From positions 1 to 13,248 of the forward strand of contig JAAZUV010000023.1 in assembly GCA_018623995.1 (NCBI GenBank): a stretch of 13,248 nt of DNA, in the 5' to 3' direction. Below the pieces are notes generated by a model. The model did no database searches and was not told where the DNA came from. It saw nothing but the letters and a program-made list of their open reading frames with translations. Below, piece by piece: positions 1-7,120 of this stretch. The first letter of the stretch is position 1; each line of letters opens with the position of its first letter. The stretch is from Methanobacteriota archaeon (GTDB lineage: Archaea > Thermoplasmatota > Poseidoniia > Poseidoniales > Poseidoniaceae). A program made the position numbers and the translations under genes.

Positions 1-68
1 AGCGAGCCCATGAATCGGCCGATGGGTGTTCTTGCAACTCCACAAATGACCGCCTTGTTTTTTGCCAT
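1..68 (-). CDS. Thiolase (acetyl-CoA acetyltransferase family), N-terminal fragment cut by the window edge
   Basis: Reading the minus strand from the ATG at 68 gives 22 codons: MAKNKAVICG followed by VARTPIGRFMGS. A short beta strand followed by ARTPIGRF and a Gly-Ser is the hallmark N-terminus of thiolases, which condense or cleave acyl-CoA units (acetoacetyl-CoA formation for isoprenoids, or beta-oxidation). The catalytic Cys and His lie outside the window, so biosynthetic and degradative thiolases cannot be told apart. The start is supported by GGGAG at 73-77, four bases upstream on the minus strand, and by the position of the motif, which sits where the family usually begins. The gene is divergent from rph with a 92-base gap. 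It is too short to stand out as an open frame and would be easy to miss. Confidence 0.82.
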   Translation of the reverse strand, partial: MAKNKAVICGVARTPIGRFMGS

Positions 69-160
69 GATTCTCCCATTTTGAGAGACCTCTTGAACAT
101 ACGCATGCCTACGTTTCATGCTAACAAAAGGGTTGATGAACTCGACCTCTTCGGAACATC
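69..160. promoter_or_regulatory. Divergent intergenic region between the thiolase and rph
   Basis: This 92-base gap must hold promoters for both the leftward thiolase and the rightward rph. I see no convincing archaeal TATA box for either gene. The thiolase side has GGGAG at 73-77, placed as a ribosome binding site. The rph side has no Shine-Dalgarno match in front of its ATG, so that mRNA may be leaderless or nearly so. No strong inverted repeat was seen. Confidence 0.4.
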
Positions 161-985
161 ATGGCCAAATTCAAGACCGAACTAACCACATCCAGAAACG
201 CTGATGAAATGCGAAGTGTCGAAGTCGAAATTGACTTCACAAGCAACGCACTTGCTTCGATTCTTTACCGCCAAGGCGAAACCGTTGTTCTTGCATGCTG
301 CACCAAAGAAGCACGTCTACCCGGTTGGTTCCCAAGAGACTCAACCAAGGGCTGGGTTCATGCAGAATACTCGCTGCTCCCAGGATCAACCGATTCACGA
401 TTCCGACGAGAACGCCGAGGTGCTAAGGGACGCACTCAAGAAATTGAACGGCTTGTTGCTCGTTCACTTCGAGCCGCCGTCAATCTCGAAGAACTCGGTC
501 CAATCGCATTGAACGTCGACTGTGACATCCTCAACGCTGATGGAGGTACTCGATGTGCTTCGATTACGGCTGCAAATCTCGCACTCCGGCTCGGTGTACG
601 ACGCCTCATCGCTGCTGGTGTTTGCTTGCCAAAGAACATGCGACCTACAGAGGAACAACGCCGCTCAGGATGGAGCCCTCCCGTTCTCTCTGAAGAAGAA
701 CAGATGGCACATGAGATGCGCGTCATGGAACACGATGTTGCAGCGATTTCCGTTGGTTTGATCGACGGCAAATCCTATCTTGATCTCGATTACAATCTTG
801 ATTCCAATGCTGATGTTGACATGAACGTGGTCAAAGTAAGTAGCGGTGCATTCGTCGAAGTTCAGGGTACTGGTGAAGAATCAACCTACCAGCGCGAAGA
901 ACTCGATGCACTCCTTGATATGGCCGATATTGGATTTGAGGCGCTCTTTGAGATGCAAAAAACCATTCTTCACGGTCAGCAATAA
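161..985 (+). CDS. rph: Ribonuclease PH (bacterial-type phosphorolytic 3'-5' exoribonuclease)
   Basis: The 274-residue product follows bacterial RNase PH almost along its whole length. RNase PH trims tRNA 3' ends using phosphate. Visible family blocks are GWVHAEYSLLPGS at 64-76, GRTQEIERL at 90-98 (R91 matches the phosphate-binding Arg86 of E. coli Rph), DCDILNADGGTRCASIT at 120-136 (T130 and R131 are the other phosphate-site residues), SVGLIDG at 197-203, LDLDY with D214 and DMN at 207-222, and FVEVQGT at 231-237. These blocks fit Rph much better than archaeal exosome subunits Rrp41 or Rrp42. About 20-25 extra residues, rich in charge, sit near 158-185 compared with the roughly 240-residue bacterial enzyme. 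The ATG at 161 is the first in frame, and the Met-rich N-terminus replaces the usual GR-rich start. A tRNA-Phe gene follows 43 bases downstream on the same strand. Residues expected for catalysis are intact, so I expect an active enzyme. Confidence 0.9.
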   Translation: MAKFKTELTTSRNADEMRSVEVEIDFTSNALASILYRQGETVVLACCTKEARLPGWFPRDSTKGWVHAEYSLLPGSTDSRFRRERRGAKGRTQEIERLVARSLRAAVNLEELGPIALNVDCDILNADGGTRCASITAANLALRLGVRRLIAAGVCLPKNMRPTEEQRRSGWSPPVLSEEEQMAHEMRVMEHDVAAISVGLIDGKSYLDLDYNLDSNADVDMNVVKVSSGAFVEVQGTGEESTYQREELDALLDMADIGFEALFEMQKTILHGQQ

Positions 986-1028
986 GCAGCGAAGGCTTGA
1001 AATCATGGGCTTCGTCGCAGGGATGCAA

Positions 1029-1104
1029 GGGTTGGTAGCTTAGTTGGGAGAGCGCGGCACTGAAGATGCCGAGGTCGCCGGTTCAAGTCCGGCCTAACCC
1101 ACCA
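1029..1104 (+). tRNA. tRNA-Phe (GAA), CCA end encoded
   Basis: A full cloverleaf folds by eye. The acceptor stem is 1029-1035 with 1094-1100 (one G-U pair). The D arm is 1038-1041 with 1050-1053. The anticodon stem is 1055-1059 with 1067-1071, five Watson-Crick pairs. The anticodon loop is CTGAAGA at 1060-1066, with anticodon GAA at 1062-1064. The T arm is 1077-1081 with 1089-1093 around loop TTCAAGT. The discriminator A is 1101 and CCA is 1102-1104. No intron is present. Base 37 is G (1065), the substrate of the m1G/wyosine pathway of Archaea and Eukarya, whereas bacterial tRNA-Phe has A37. No clear promoter or T-run terminator flanks it, so it may be read through from rph. Confidence 0.96.
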
Positions 1105-1150
1105 TAAATGCATCAATGGGTTCATTTGCTACCCTAGGCGTAGGCTTCTC

Positions 1151-3232
1151 ATGGGCGACGCTGCAATTGGGGACGAACTGCCAAAAGAGCAGTACGACTC
1201 CGATACCAAGAGCGACCCGTTGCTCAAAGAATTGAACAACATTCGCAGACGCCGAACCGATGGCGACAAGCGAAGCATGTTTGCCAAAAAGGAAAATCCA
1301 GTACTCTTGATGGGCATTGCTTACGGCATTCTGTACGGAGCGCTGATTCTGTCCATGTCCTCTGGTCTATTGGGTCAATCGACATCGCTCGATCATTCTG
1401 CCTCGACGACGTTCCTCGATATCGGGGATGAATGTGTTGAAATCGATGATGAACCATGGATTCTGATCTTCCCGAACGAAGACGATGAGCAGTTTTCATT
1501 GAATGCTTACAATCTTCCTGCAGGTGTAGCTGTCCTTGACTACAACATCGAAGAAAAAGACGGGAGTGACGTCTCCCCTGGAACGCAAGTCCAACGTCTG
1601 CTCGATGATGAAGTCAATCGTGTGAATGAACAGCAAGATTACAGTTCGCTTGAGGAAGGCGATTATGTTATCACACTCTCTGTGAAGCTCTACAACAATT
1701 CGGACGATGCTAAAAATGAGACCAACGTCACCGAAGCCTTGTCAAAGTCGCTTGAGTTTGAACTTGAAATCGGTACCAAAGGAGGTATCCTTCCGTTCCT
1801 CGGAGGAGAAGAACACCGAGAAGTACGCATCACTGACTCAGGTGCTCGCTCCTGCTGGTCCATCCAAGAGTTGGGCAATTGGGGATACATCCTCCTCGTG
1901 GCTGAGCTCGGTGGCGGAAGAGAGACCGCTATGCTCGCCGGCGGTGCTGCTGGTATTCCTGCATGGTGGATGGCGTTCAATTCGCTTTCATTGTCGGTCT
2001 TTTCCTTGCTGATTGCCTATCCAATCATGTACAAAGTCTACCACCAAGAAGCGGATGACATTCTTTCTCGAAACCACATCATTCGACTTGTTGATGACAT
2101 CATATCCCGATGTGAACGTCGACTTGGTATTGAGGTGGATCACGATCTGGCCAAGGTGGAGCCGAGAGAACTATCTGTTGACATCATGGTCCCCTACAAG
2201 AATACTGAGAACACCTTGTCGGACAGCAAGAGCATTCGTGATGAGATTCTGAAAGAGGTTCTCGAGGAATTCGCATTGTTCCGTGTCTTCAAGCCTGTTC
2301 AGTTAACTGTGCGAGCGATTGGTGCTGGCCAAGCCATTGATTTTGATTCTGGCGTAGGTGTTGGTGTTGGAGATCGTGATGACGAGGCACCCCCTGAAAA
2401 TTACACCTCGTTCTTCGAAGAACTTCACTCGCTCTCAAGAATTGAAGATGAAGTTCGAGATTCGCTCGATTTGTACTTCGTCCGAGACAAGACCCTCGAT
2501 TTGCAAAATGCTGTGATTACCAGTGATGACCGCATTGTGTTTGTTTCAATCATCTTCAAGCCAACAACTCGCCTTGCGTTCTTCCGGTTCAAGCGACAAG
2601 CCTCGGAAGTTGAGGACGAATTGAGGAAATACATCTCGGAGAGAAACCAAGACATTCTCACCTCACAGGAATTGATCGTCAAGGCACGTAATCAAGTCTC
2701 GACTCTTGCAGATCGTTCAGGTGCAGGTCGTGTCGAGCGCAAGGGCGACAAAGATGAGCGAATTGCTGCTGTTGCTCGACAAGATGGATTTGGTGGACGA
2801 ATGTTGCAGACGAAACTGCTCGGTGACATTCTTTCAACGGTCGAGTACACGGCCAACGAGAAGCGTGAAATGATCAACAAATGGGGATTCTGGGGGCTTA
2901 TTGTCTTCGTATGGATTCCGTTCATGGCTTCTGGTGTTTTGGTCGGAGCCATGCTTGGTCTTCTGTCGCGCATGAAGTTCATGCGTGTGCTGATTGCAAC
3001 GATGATCGGTGGATTCATTGCATCAATCACATGGGCCTACACTGCAGAAGGTATCATCAAAATCATGCACAAATACAAGCTTGAGGCGGTCATTCCAATC
3101 ATGATCATTGTCTTCGTCCTCGGTGCGATTCTTCACATTCGTTCGACCAAGATTCGTCGACAAACGGAGTTGTTTGAAGACACGCTCTTGGACAACTTCC
3201 ACAACGATATCAAAGAAAAGTATGGTTCTTGA
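1151..3232 (+). CDS. Multi-domain membrane protein of unknown function; C-terminal membrane domain resembles small multidrug export (Sm_multidrug_ex)-type proteins
   Basis: I do not recognise the 693-residue whole. Residues 1-49 are charged and cytoplasmic. A membrane helix lies at about 50-71. A beta-rich, acidic outside domain at about 72-240 holds Cys95 and Cys235, a possible disulfide. A helix at about 270-296 returns to the cytoplasm. A soluble alpha/beta region at 297-575 is split by a Gly/Val/Asp-rich linker (about 399-416) and ends in a basic, helical stretch (484-575). The C-terminal membrane block starts with GFWGLIVFVWIPFMASGV (579-596), then LVGAMLGLL, a helix at 611-634 and a helix at 645-664. 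The aromatic-glycine start, the Pro and the Gly-rich turn resemble Sm_multidrug_ex proteins, a weak memory-based match. The first hydrophobic block may be a re-entrant hairpin, because the basic tail (RSTKIRR, 664-670) should lie inside. mogA starts nine bases after the stop, suggesting an operon. The ATG at 1151 precedes the charged N-terminus; no Shine-Dalgarno site is visible. Confidence 0.75.
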   Translation: MGDAAIGDELPKEQYDSDTKSDPLLKELNNIRRRRTDGDKRSMFAKKENPVLLMGIAYGILYGALILSMSSGLLGQSTSLDHSASTTFLDIGDECVEIDDEPWILIFPNEDDEQFSLNAYNLPAGVAVLDYNIEEKDGSDVSPGTQVQRLLDDEVNRVNEQQDYSSLEEGDYVITLSVKLYNNSDDAKNETNVTEALSKSLEFELEIGTKGGILPFLGGEEHREVRITDSGARSCWSIQELGNWGYILLVAELGGGRETAMLAGGAAGIPAWWMAFNSLSLSVFSLLIAYPIMYKVYHQEADDILSRNHIIRLVDDIISRCERRLGIEVDHDLAKVEPRELSVDIMVPYKNTENTLSDSKSIRDEILKEVLEEFALFRVFKPVQLTVRAIGAGQAIDFDSGVGVGVGDRDDEAPPENYTSFFEELHSLSRIEDEVRDSLDLYFVRDKTLDLQNAVITSDDRIVFVSIIFKPTTRLAFFRFKRQASEVEDELRKYISERNQDILTSQELIVKARNQVSTLADRSGAGRVERKGDKDERIAAVARQDGFGGRMLQTKLLGDILSTVEYTANEKREMINKWGFWGLIVFVWIPFMASGVLVGAMLGLLSRMKFMRVLIATMIGGFIASITWAYTAEGIIKIMHKYKLEAVIPIMIIVFVLGAILHIRSTKIRRQTELFEDTLLDNFHNDIKEKYGS

Positions 3233-3235
3233 GGT
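3231..3235 (+). promoter_or_regulatory. Shine-Dalgarno site of mogA overlapping the upstream stop codon
   Basis: GAGGT matches the anti-Shine-Dalgarno sequence and ends six bases before the ATG at 3242. It overlaps the TGA (3230-3232) of the preceding membrane protein gene. This supports the 3242 start and translation from a shared mRNA. Confidence 0.6.
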
Positions 3236-3241
3236 CTTGAT

Positions 3242-3826
3242 ATGGATGCAATTACCTCCATTGACGGGCATCCGGATTCAGTAGGAGAGAAAGCGGTCAT
3301 CGGTATTCTCGTTGCTTCAGATCGTGCATCTTCCAATGAATACCAAGATGAGGGCGGCCCGGCTATTCTTCAATTCTTGAACGAGGCGATTCAATCACCA
3401 TTGGACGTTCATTATCGATGCATACCTGATGCGCAGGAACGTATTGAATCCACCATGATTGAACTCGCTGATGAGGTTGGCTGCCATGTAATCGTTACGA
3501 CGGGAGGCACAGGGCCTGCAGAGCGCGATGTGACGCCAGAGGCGACGGAGCGTGTTGTTGAGCGAATCATGCCCGGATTTGGGGAACAGATGCGGGCCAT
3601 TTCGCTGCAGTACACGCCTACTGCCATCTTGTCTCGGCAAACTGCAGGGATTCGAGGTTCATGTCTTATTTTCAACCTTCCAGGGCGACCCAAATCAATT
3701 CGAGAGACCATTGATGAAATCTGGAAAGCCGTTCCGTATTGTGTGGATTTGATAGGCGGGCCCTACATCGATTGCAACGATGAAGTGTGCAGCGCTTTCC
3801 GTCCAAAAAACGCAAGGCGTCGATGA
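3242..3826 (+). CDS. mogA: Molybdopterin adenylyltransferase, MogA type
   Basis: MogA adenylates molybdopterin as the step before molybdenum (or tungsten) insertion into the cofactor. The 194-residue product matches E. coli MogA over nearly its full length: SDRASSNEYQDEGGPA at 26-41, IPDAQ at 61-65, TTGGTGPAERDVTPEAT at 86-102, MPGFGEQMRAISLQ at 110-123, PTAILSRQ at 126-133, NLPGRPKSI at 145-153 and a C-terminal AFRPKNARR. The two catalytic aspartates (E. coli Asp49 and Asp82) correspond to Asp63 and Asp96. Compared with E. coli MogA there are about 17 extra N-terminal residues and a shorter loop near 157-162. Archaea more often carry the related MoaB, so the MogA-like sequence is notable. 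No other cofactor gene lies in the window. It is probably co-transcribed with the upstream membrane protein (nine-base gap) and perhaps with pyrC (42-base gap). Confidence 0.92.
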   Translation: MDAITSIDGHPDSVGEKAVIGILVASDRASSNEYQDEGGPAILQFLNEAIQSPLDVHYRCIPDAQERIESTMIELADEVGCHVIVTTGGTGPAERDVTPEATERVVERIMPGFGEQMRAISLQYTPTAILSRQTAGIRGSCLIFNLPGRPKSIRETIDEIWKAVPYCVDLIGGPYIDCNDEVCSAFRPKNARRR

Positions 3827-3868
3827 GAGCATTCATTGACTTGTTTCACAAGGACAGACCGATTGAAG

Positions 3869-5269
3869 ATGTCCAACCTCCTGATTCAGAATGCTACGAT
3901 GCTTTTGCCTGAAACAACCGTTGTTGGTGATTTGCTCATCAAAGACGGCATCATATCAACCATTCAACCGGGTGGTGGTTTGGTTGCAAGCGATGATGTC
4001 CGTACCATTGATGCTACGGGACTTCATCTCCTACCGGGCTTGATTGACCCACAAGTCCATTTTAGAGACCCTGGGCAACCTGAGAAGGAAGACCTCTACA
4101 CTGGATCATGTGCCGCTGCTAGTGGAGGAATCACATCCTTCCTCGACATGCCCAACAACGTTCCTAGCCAAACAACGCTTCAGTCGATGCACGAGAAAAT
4201 TGCCACTGGAAACCGACGATGTGTCACAAATTTTGGCTTTTTCATCGGTGCAACAGAATCAAACGTTGATGAATTGAAGAAAGCAGTTGGAACCCCAGAA
4301 TCGCCAATCGCCATTCCTGGAATTTGTGGAATCAAGATTTTCATGGGCTCGTCAACAGGTGATTTACTTGTCAACGATTCCGATGCATTGCATGAGATTT
4401 TTACCAACACAGCTGGCCTCATCGCCGTTCACGCTGAAGATGAAACGCGTATGATTGAGCGAAAGAAGTTGATCGAAGGACGAACCGATATGGCTGCTCA
4501 CGCTGAATGGCGAGATGATGAGACGGCAATGATCGCTACAAAACGTGCAGTGGCTTATGCTCAAGAAACAGGACATCGCTTGCACGTTCTCCACCTGACA
4601 TCAGGTATTGAGGCCGACTGGCTGAATGGTATCACGTCGTTGTATGGAAACGGAGAGGATGCGCACATCACAACCGAAGTATTGCCACAGCATTTGACCT
4701 ACGATGAGCGCGATGTTGAGCGTCTTGGGACTCGACTGAAGATGAATCCACCAATCCGTTATCAAAAAGACAAGCAGACCCTATGGAATCGACTTCATGA
4801 TGGAACCATAGCATGCATCGCCACCGATCACGCTCCACACACGCTCGAAACCAAAGCCAAGGGCTTCCCTTCTGCTCCAAGCGGAATGCCTGGTGTTGAA
4901 ACTTCACTTCCAGTCATGTTGACGCATGCATCAAGAGGCGCGTGCACCATCGAACAAGTTGTCAAGTGGATGTCGTTCAACGTAGCAGAATGCTATGGTA
5001 TGATTGGAAAGGGCCGTCTTGAGGAAGGATTCGATGGCGACATTACCCTTGTCGATATGACAACAGAACGCATGGTCGATGATGCCAATACGTGGACCAC
5101 CGTTGGCTGGAGTCCATTCCATGGCATGAAACTCGTTGGATGGCCAACCCTTACTGTCGTTGGTGGCGTTCCGGTGTTTGAACGAAACGATGAAACGGGT
5201 CCGAAAGGTTCGATTCTGGTAGAAGAAGGAGAAACTGGCTCGCCTCTCATCATGACCCCTTGGAATTAA
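3869..5269 (+). CDS. pyrC: Dihydroorotase (class I, cyclic amidohydrolase family)
   Basis: Dihydroorotase closes N-carbamoyl-aspartate to dihydroorotate, the third step of pyrimidine synthesis. The 466-residue product has the TIM-barrel amidohydrolase layout. It begins with LLIQNATML and a GDLLIKDGII strand pair, then LLPGLIDPQVHFRDPG (54-69). The likely carboxylated Lys156 lies in GIKIFMGSSTG. Then come His188 (AVHAEDE), His242 (HVLHLTSG), the substrate loop KMNPPIR (291-297) and Asp320 in ATDHAPHT. In the first metal motif, where DxHxH is usual, the sequence is D60-P-Q62-V-H64, so the first His is Gln. I remember the same DQVHFREPG form in dihydroorotases of Bacteroidetes, along with KIFMGSSTG, which points to that subgroup rather than to a dead enzyme. 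Allantoinase or hydantoinase is less likely. A longer frame opens at TTG 3836, but ATG 3869 puts the first strand where the family starts. The 3' end is 63 bases before the next ATG. Confidence 0.88.
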   Translation: MSNLLIQNATMLLPETTVVGDLLIKDGIISTIQPGGGLVASDDVRTIDATGLHLLPGLIDPQVHFRDPGQPEKEDLYTGSCAAASGGITSFLDMPNNVPSQTTLQSMHEKIATGNRRCVTNFGFFIGATESNVDELKKAVGTPESPIAIPGICGIKIFMGSSTGDLLVNDSDALHEIFTNTAGLIAVHAEDETRMIERKKLIEGRTDMAAHAEWRDDETAMIATKRAVAYAQETGHRLHVLHLTSGIEADWLNGITSLYGNGEDAHITTEVLPQHLTYDERDVERLGTRLKMNPPIRYQKDKQTLWNRLHDGTIACIATDHAPHTLETKAKGFPSAPSGMPGVETSLPVMLTHASRGACTIEQVVKWMSFNVAECYGMIGKGRLEEGFDGDITLVDMTTERMVDDANTWTTVGWSPFHGMKLVGWPTLTVVGGVPVFERNDETGPKGSILVEEGETGSPLIMTPWN

Positions 5270-5294
5270 ACAAAATTGAGCAAATTTGTAACCG

Positions 5295-5304
5295 TAATTA
5301 AATA
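5295..5304 (+). promoter_or_regulatory. Candidate TATA box for the small membrane protein gene
   Basis: TAATTAAATA stands out in an AT-rich stretch after the pyrC stop. Its centre is about 33 bases before the ATG at 5333 and about 42 before the ATG at 5342. With the usual archaeal spacing of about 26 bases from TATA to the transcription start, the mRNA would begin just before 5333. No B-recognition element could be firmly assigned. Confidence 0.35.
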
Positions 5305-5332
5305 CCCGATGAAAAATTTCCCACTGGGAAAC

Positions 5333-5632
5333 ATGAGTAGCATGGAAGAACAATTAGGACAAGGATACCAACAAATGATGATCGGATTGATTATTTTCAT
5401 CTCAGGTGCAATCTGGGGTGGAATGGTCGCAACCGATGGCATGGTCGCAGAAGACATCTATTGGCCAGCGGTGATGATGCTATCAGGAGCGATGATCACC
5501 TTGCTAGGAACAACCTTTGGAACTGGACATGAGGACGATCGTAGCAACGACTTGAACGATGCCATCATGGAATTGACCGAGCGCATCAACAAGCTCGTTG
5601 GTTCCTCAAGTTCGGATGATGAATCAGAGTGA
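5333..5632 (+). CDS. Small two-helix membrane protein, unknown function
   Basis: The product is 99 residues from the ATG at 5333 (96 if the ATG at 5342 is used). The frame stays open back to a TTG at 5276, but that would place the start upstream of, and read through, the AT-rich promoter-like stretch, so I prefer 5333. Two hydrophobic segments are visible, MMIGLIIFISGAIWGGMVA (about 14-32) and PAVMMLSGAMITLLGTTFG (about 45-63). Both carry small-xxx-small patterns that favour helix packing. The remaining tail is hydrophilic and probably helical (NDAIMELTERINKLVG) and ends in a Ser/Asp/Glu run. No family is recognised. Both termini are probably cytoplasmic if the loop MVAEDIY lies outside. Its last nine bases overlap the end of the convergent M32 carboxypeptidase gene. 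Confidence 0.65.
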   Translation: MSSMEEQLGQGYQQMMIGLIIFISGAIWGGMVATDGMVAEDIYWPAVMMLSGAMITLLGTTFGTGHEDDRSNDLNDAIMELTERINKLVGSSSSDDESE

Positions 5633-7120
5633 GTAAATCGCTCCGTACTTTTCCTCAACGTACCTAAGGAACGGTTCGCTCGAAGGAGGAGACCCTGTCG
5701 CCTCTTCAATCAAATCAGCAGGAAGAAGTGCACTTCCTCGCTTGTGAACTCGCTCTCGCAACCATGCGAGCATCGACGACCAATCGCCTGATGCAATCGA
5801 ATTCTGAATCGAGCCGAGATCGTCGCTCATAGCCTCCAGTAATTGTGCAGCATACAGATTTCCAAGCGTGTAGGTCGGGAAGTAGCCAAAGGCAGCCATC
5901 GACCAGTGAATATCCTGCAAGCAACCCAAGTCATCGGACGGGACAGTAAGTCCAAACCAATCAGAAATCATTGAATTCCAAAGTTCAGGAAGTTGCTCAA
6001 GCGGGTAGTTCTCGTTGAAGATTTTCTTTTCGATCTCATACCGCAACATGACGTGAAGATTGTACGTCACTTCATCGGCTTCGACGCGGATGAAGCCAGG
6101 CTCAACTGCGTTTGCGATGCGATTCAGCGTTGAAGAGTCCCATGATGGAGCATCAGGGAACGATTCCCGGAATTCATCCATAACAACATTCCAAAATTCT
6201 GGTGTCCTGCCGATTTGGTTCTCCCACAATCGAGATTGGGATTCGTGAACGCCAAGGGAGACTGCATCACCACGTGGTGTAAATCGATGATCATCATCCA
6301 ATCCTTGCTCGTAGAGAGCATGGCCTGTTTCATGCATGACTGCATAGAGGCATGAGAATGGATCGAGTTCATCGTAACGAGTTGTAAAACGCGTATCACC
6401 TGGCCAAATTCCTGCAGAGAAGGGATGCGTTGAAGCATCCATTCGGCCTGCTGCAAAGTCGAAGCCCATTCGCTCGCTGACTTTTGTGCAGAATGCTTCT
6501 TGCTTCTCCACAGGGAACGTCAATCCTTCTGGCAGTGTTGGGTCAGGGTCTGATTTCTTCGCCTCAAGAATTCGCTTGAGCAGTGGAACGAGTCGATTAC
6601 GAAGACCTTCAAACAGGGGGTCGTAATCCTCGACGGTCATACCAGATTCGTATTCATCGAGAAGGGCATCGTACGGTGTTTTCTCATATCCATACGCATC
6701 GATCTTCTTCCGGGTCAAATCGACAAGGGTCTGCAAATGCGGCAAAAAGGCGGCAAAGTCAGCATCCTTTCGCGCTTTTTGCCACGCAACCAGCGCTTCG
6801 CTTCGAGCTTGTGCAAATTCTGAAACAAACTCTGCGGAGAGTTTGGTTGCCTTATCGTAACGCTTCCTGAATTCTCGTACGTTGGCTTGCTCGCTCTCGT
6901 CAAGATCGTCTCGCTTTTCAAGCCGTCCAAGCAGTTCGCCCATTTCAGAATCGGTAACTTTTTCATGAGCCAAAGCAGCAAGCCAAGCCATGATTTCGCC
7001 TCGTGATTTGGCCCCTTTCTCTGGCATCAGGGTTTCTTGATCCCAACCAAGATGCCCTTGGATGCTACCGATTCGGTGGATGTCTTGTACACGGTTCAAG
7101 AAGGATGCTTTATCGCTCAT
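5624..7120 (-). CDS. M32 family metallocarboxypeptidase (carboxypeptidase Taq type)
   Basis: M32 enzymes remove C-terminal residues from peptides, usually in the cytoplasm, with Zn2+ or Co2+. The 498-residue length is typical. The zinc motif HETGH is at 263-267 (His263, Glu264, His267), within YAVMHETGHALYEQGL. The third ligand is Glu293 in the family motif HESQSRLWEN (292-301). Other family blocks are HPFSAGIWPGDTRFTTRY (232-249), DEVTYNLHVMLRYEIE (349-364), and GCLQDIHWSMAAFGYFPTY (399-417) followed by LGNLYAAQ. The N-terminal GHLGWDQETLMPEKGA (22-37) is also family-like. There is no signal peptide. All catalytic residues seen are present, so an active enzyme is expected. The start is the ATG at 7120, which gives the normal N-terminus; no Shine-Dalgarno site precedes it. 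It is divergent from the M29-like gene, with a 96-base gap, and the two may share a peptide-use role. Confidence 0.95.
   Translation of the reverse strand: MSDKASFLNRVQDIHRIGSIQGHLGWDQETLMPEKGAKSRGEIMAWLAALAHEKVTDSEMGELLGRLEKRDDLDESEQANVREFRKRYDKATKLSAEFVSEFAQARSEALVAWQKARKDADFAAFLPHLQTLVDLTRKKIDAYGYEKTPYDALLDEYESGMTVEDYDPLFEGLRNRLVPLLKRILEAKKSDPDPTLPEGLTFPVEKQEAFCTKVSERMGFDFAAGRMDASTHPFSAGIWPGDTRFTTRYDELDPFSCLYAVMHETGHALYEQGLDDDHRFTPRGDAVSLGVHESQSRLWENQIGRTPEFWNVVMDEFRESFPDAPSWDSSTLNRIANAVEPGFIRVEADEVTYNLHVMLRYEIEKKIFNENYPLEQLPELWNSMISDWFGLTVPSDDLGCLQDIHWSMAAFGYFPTYTLGNLYAAQLLEAMSDDLGSIQNSIASGDWSSMLAWLRERVHKRGSALLPADLIEEATGSPPSSEPFLRYVEEKYGAIYSL

Noticed and set aside
1133..1144. CCTA/TAGG inverted repeat just before the 1151 start
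   Set aside because: A four-base stem is expected by chance and has no further support as an operator or hairpin.
1081..1150. tRNA-Phe 3' end as an integration (att) site
   Set aside because: No second copy of the tRNA 3' end, integrase or mobile gene was seen in the window.
3836..3868. TTG start of pyrC adding 11 residues
   Set aside because: The ATG at 3869 places the first beta strand where dihydroorotases begin; the extra residues are not family-like.
4931..5353. 140-codon open frame on the minus strand opposite pyrC
   Set aside because: It lies wholly opposite a well-supported dihydroorotase, extends past its end, and shows no recognisable domain; it mirrors the codon pattern of the real gene.
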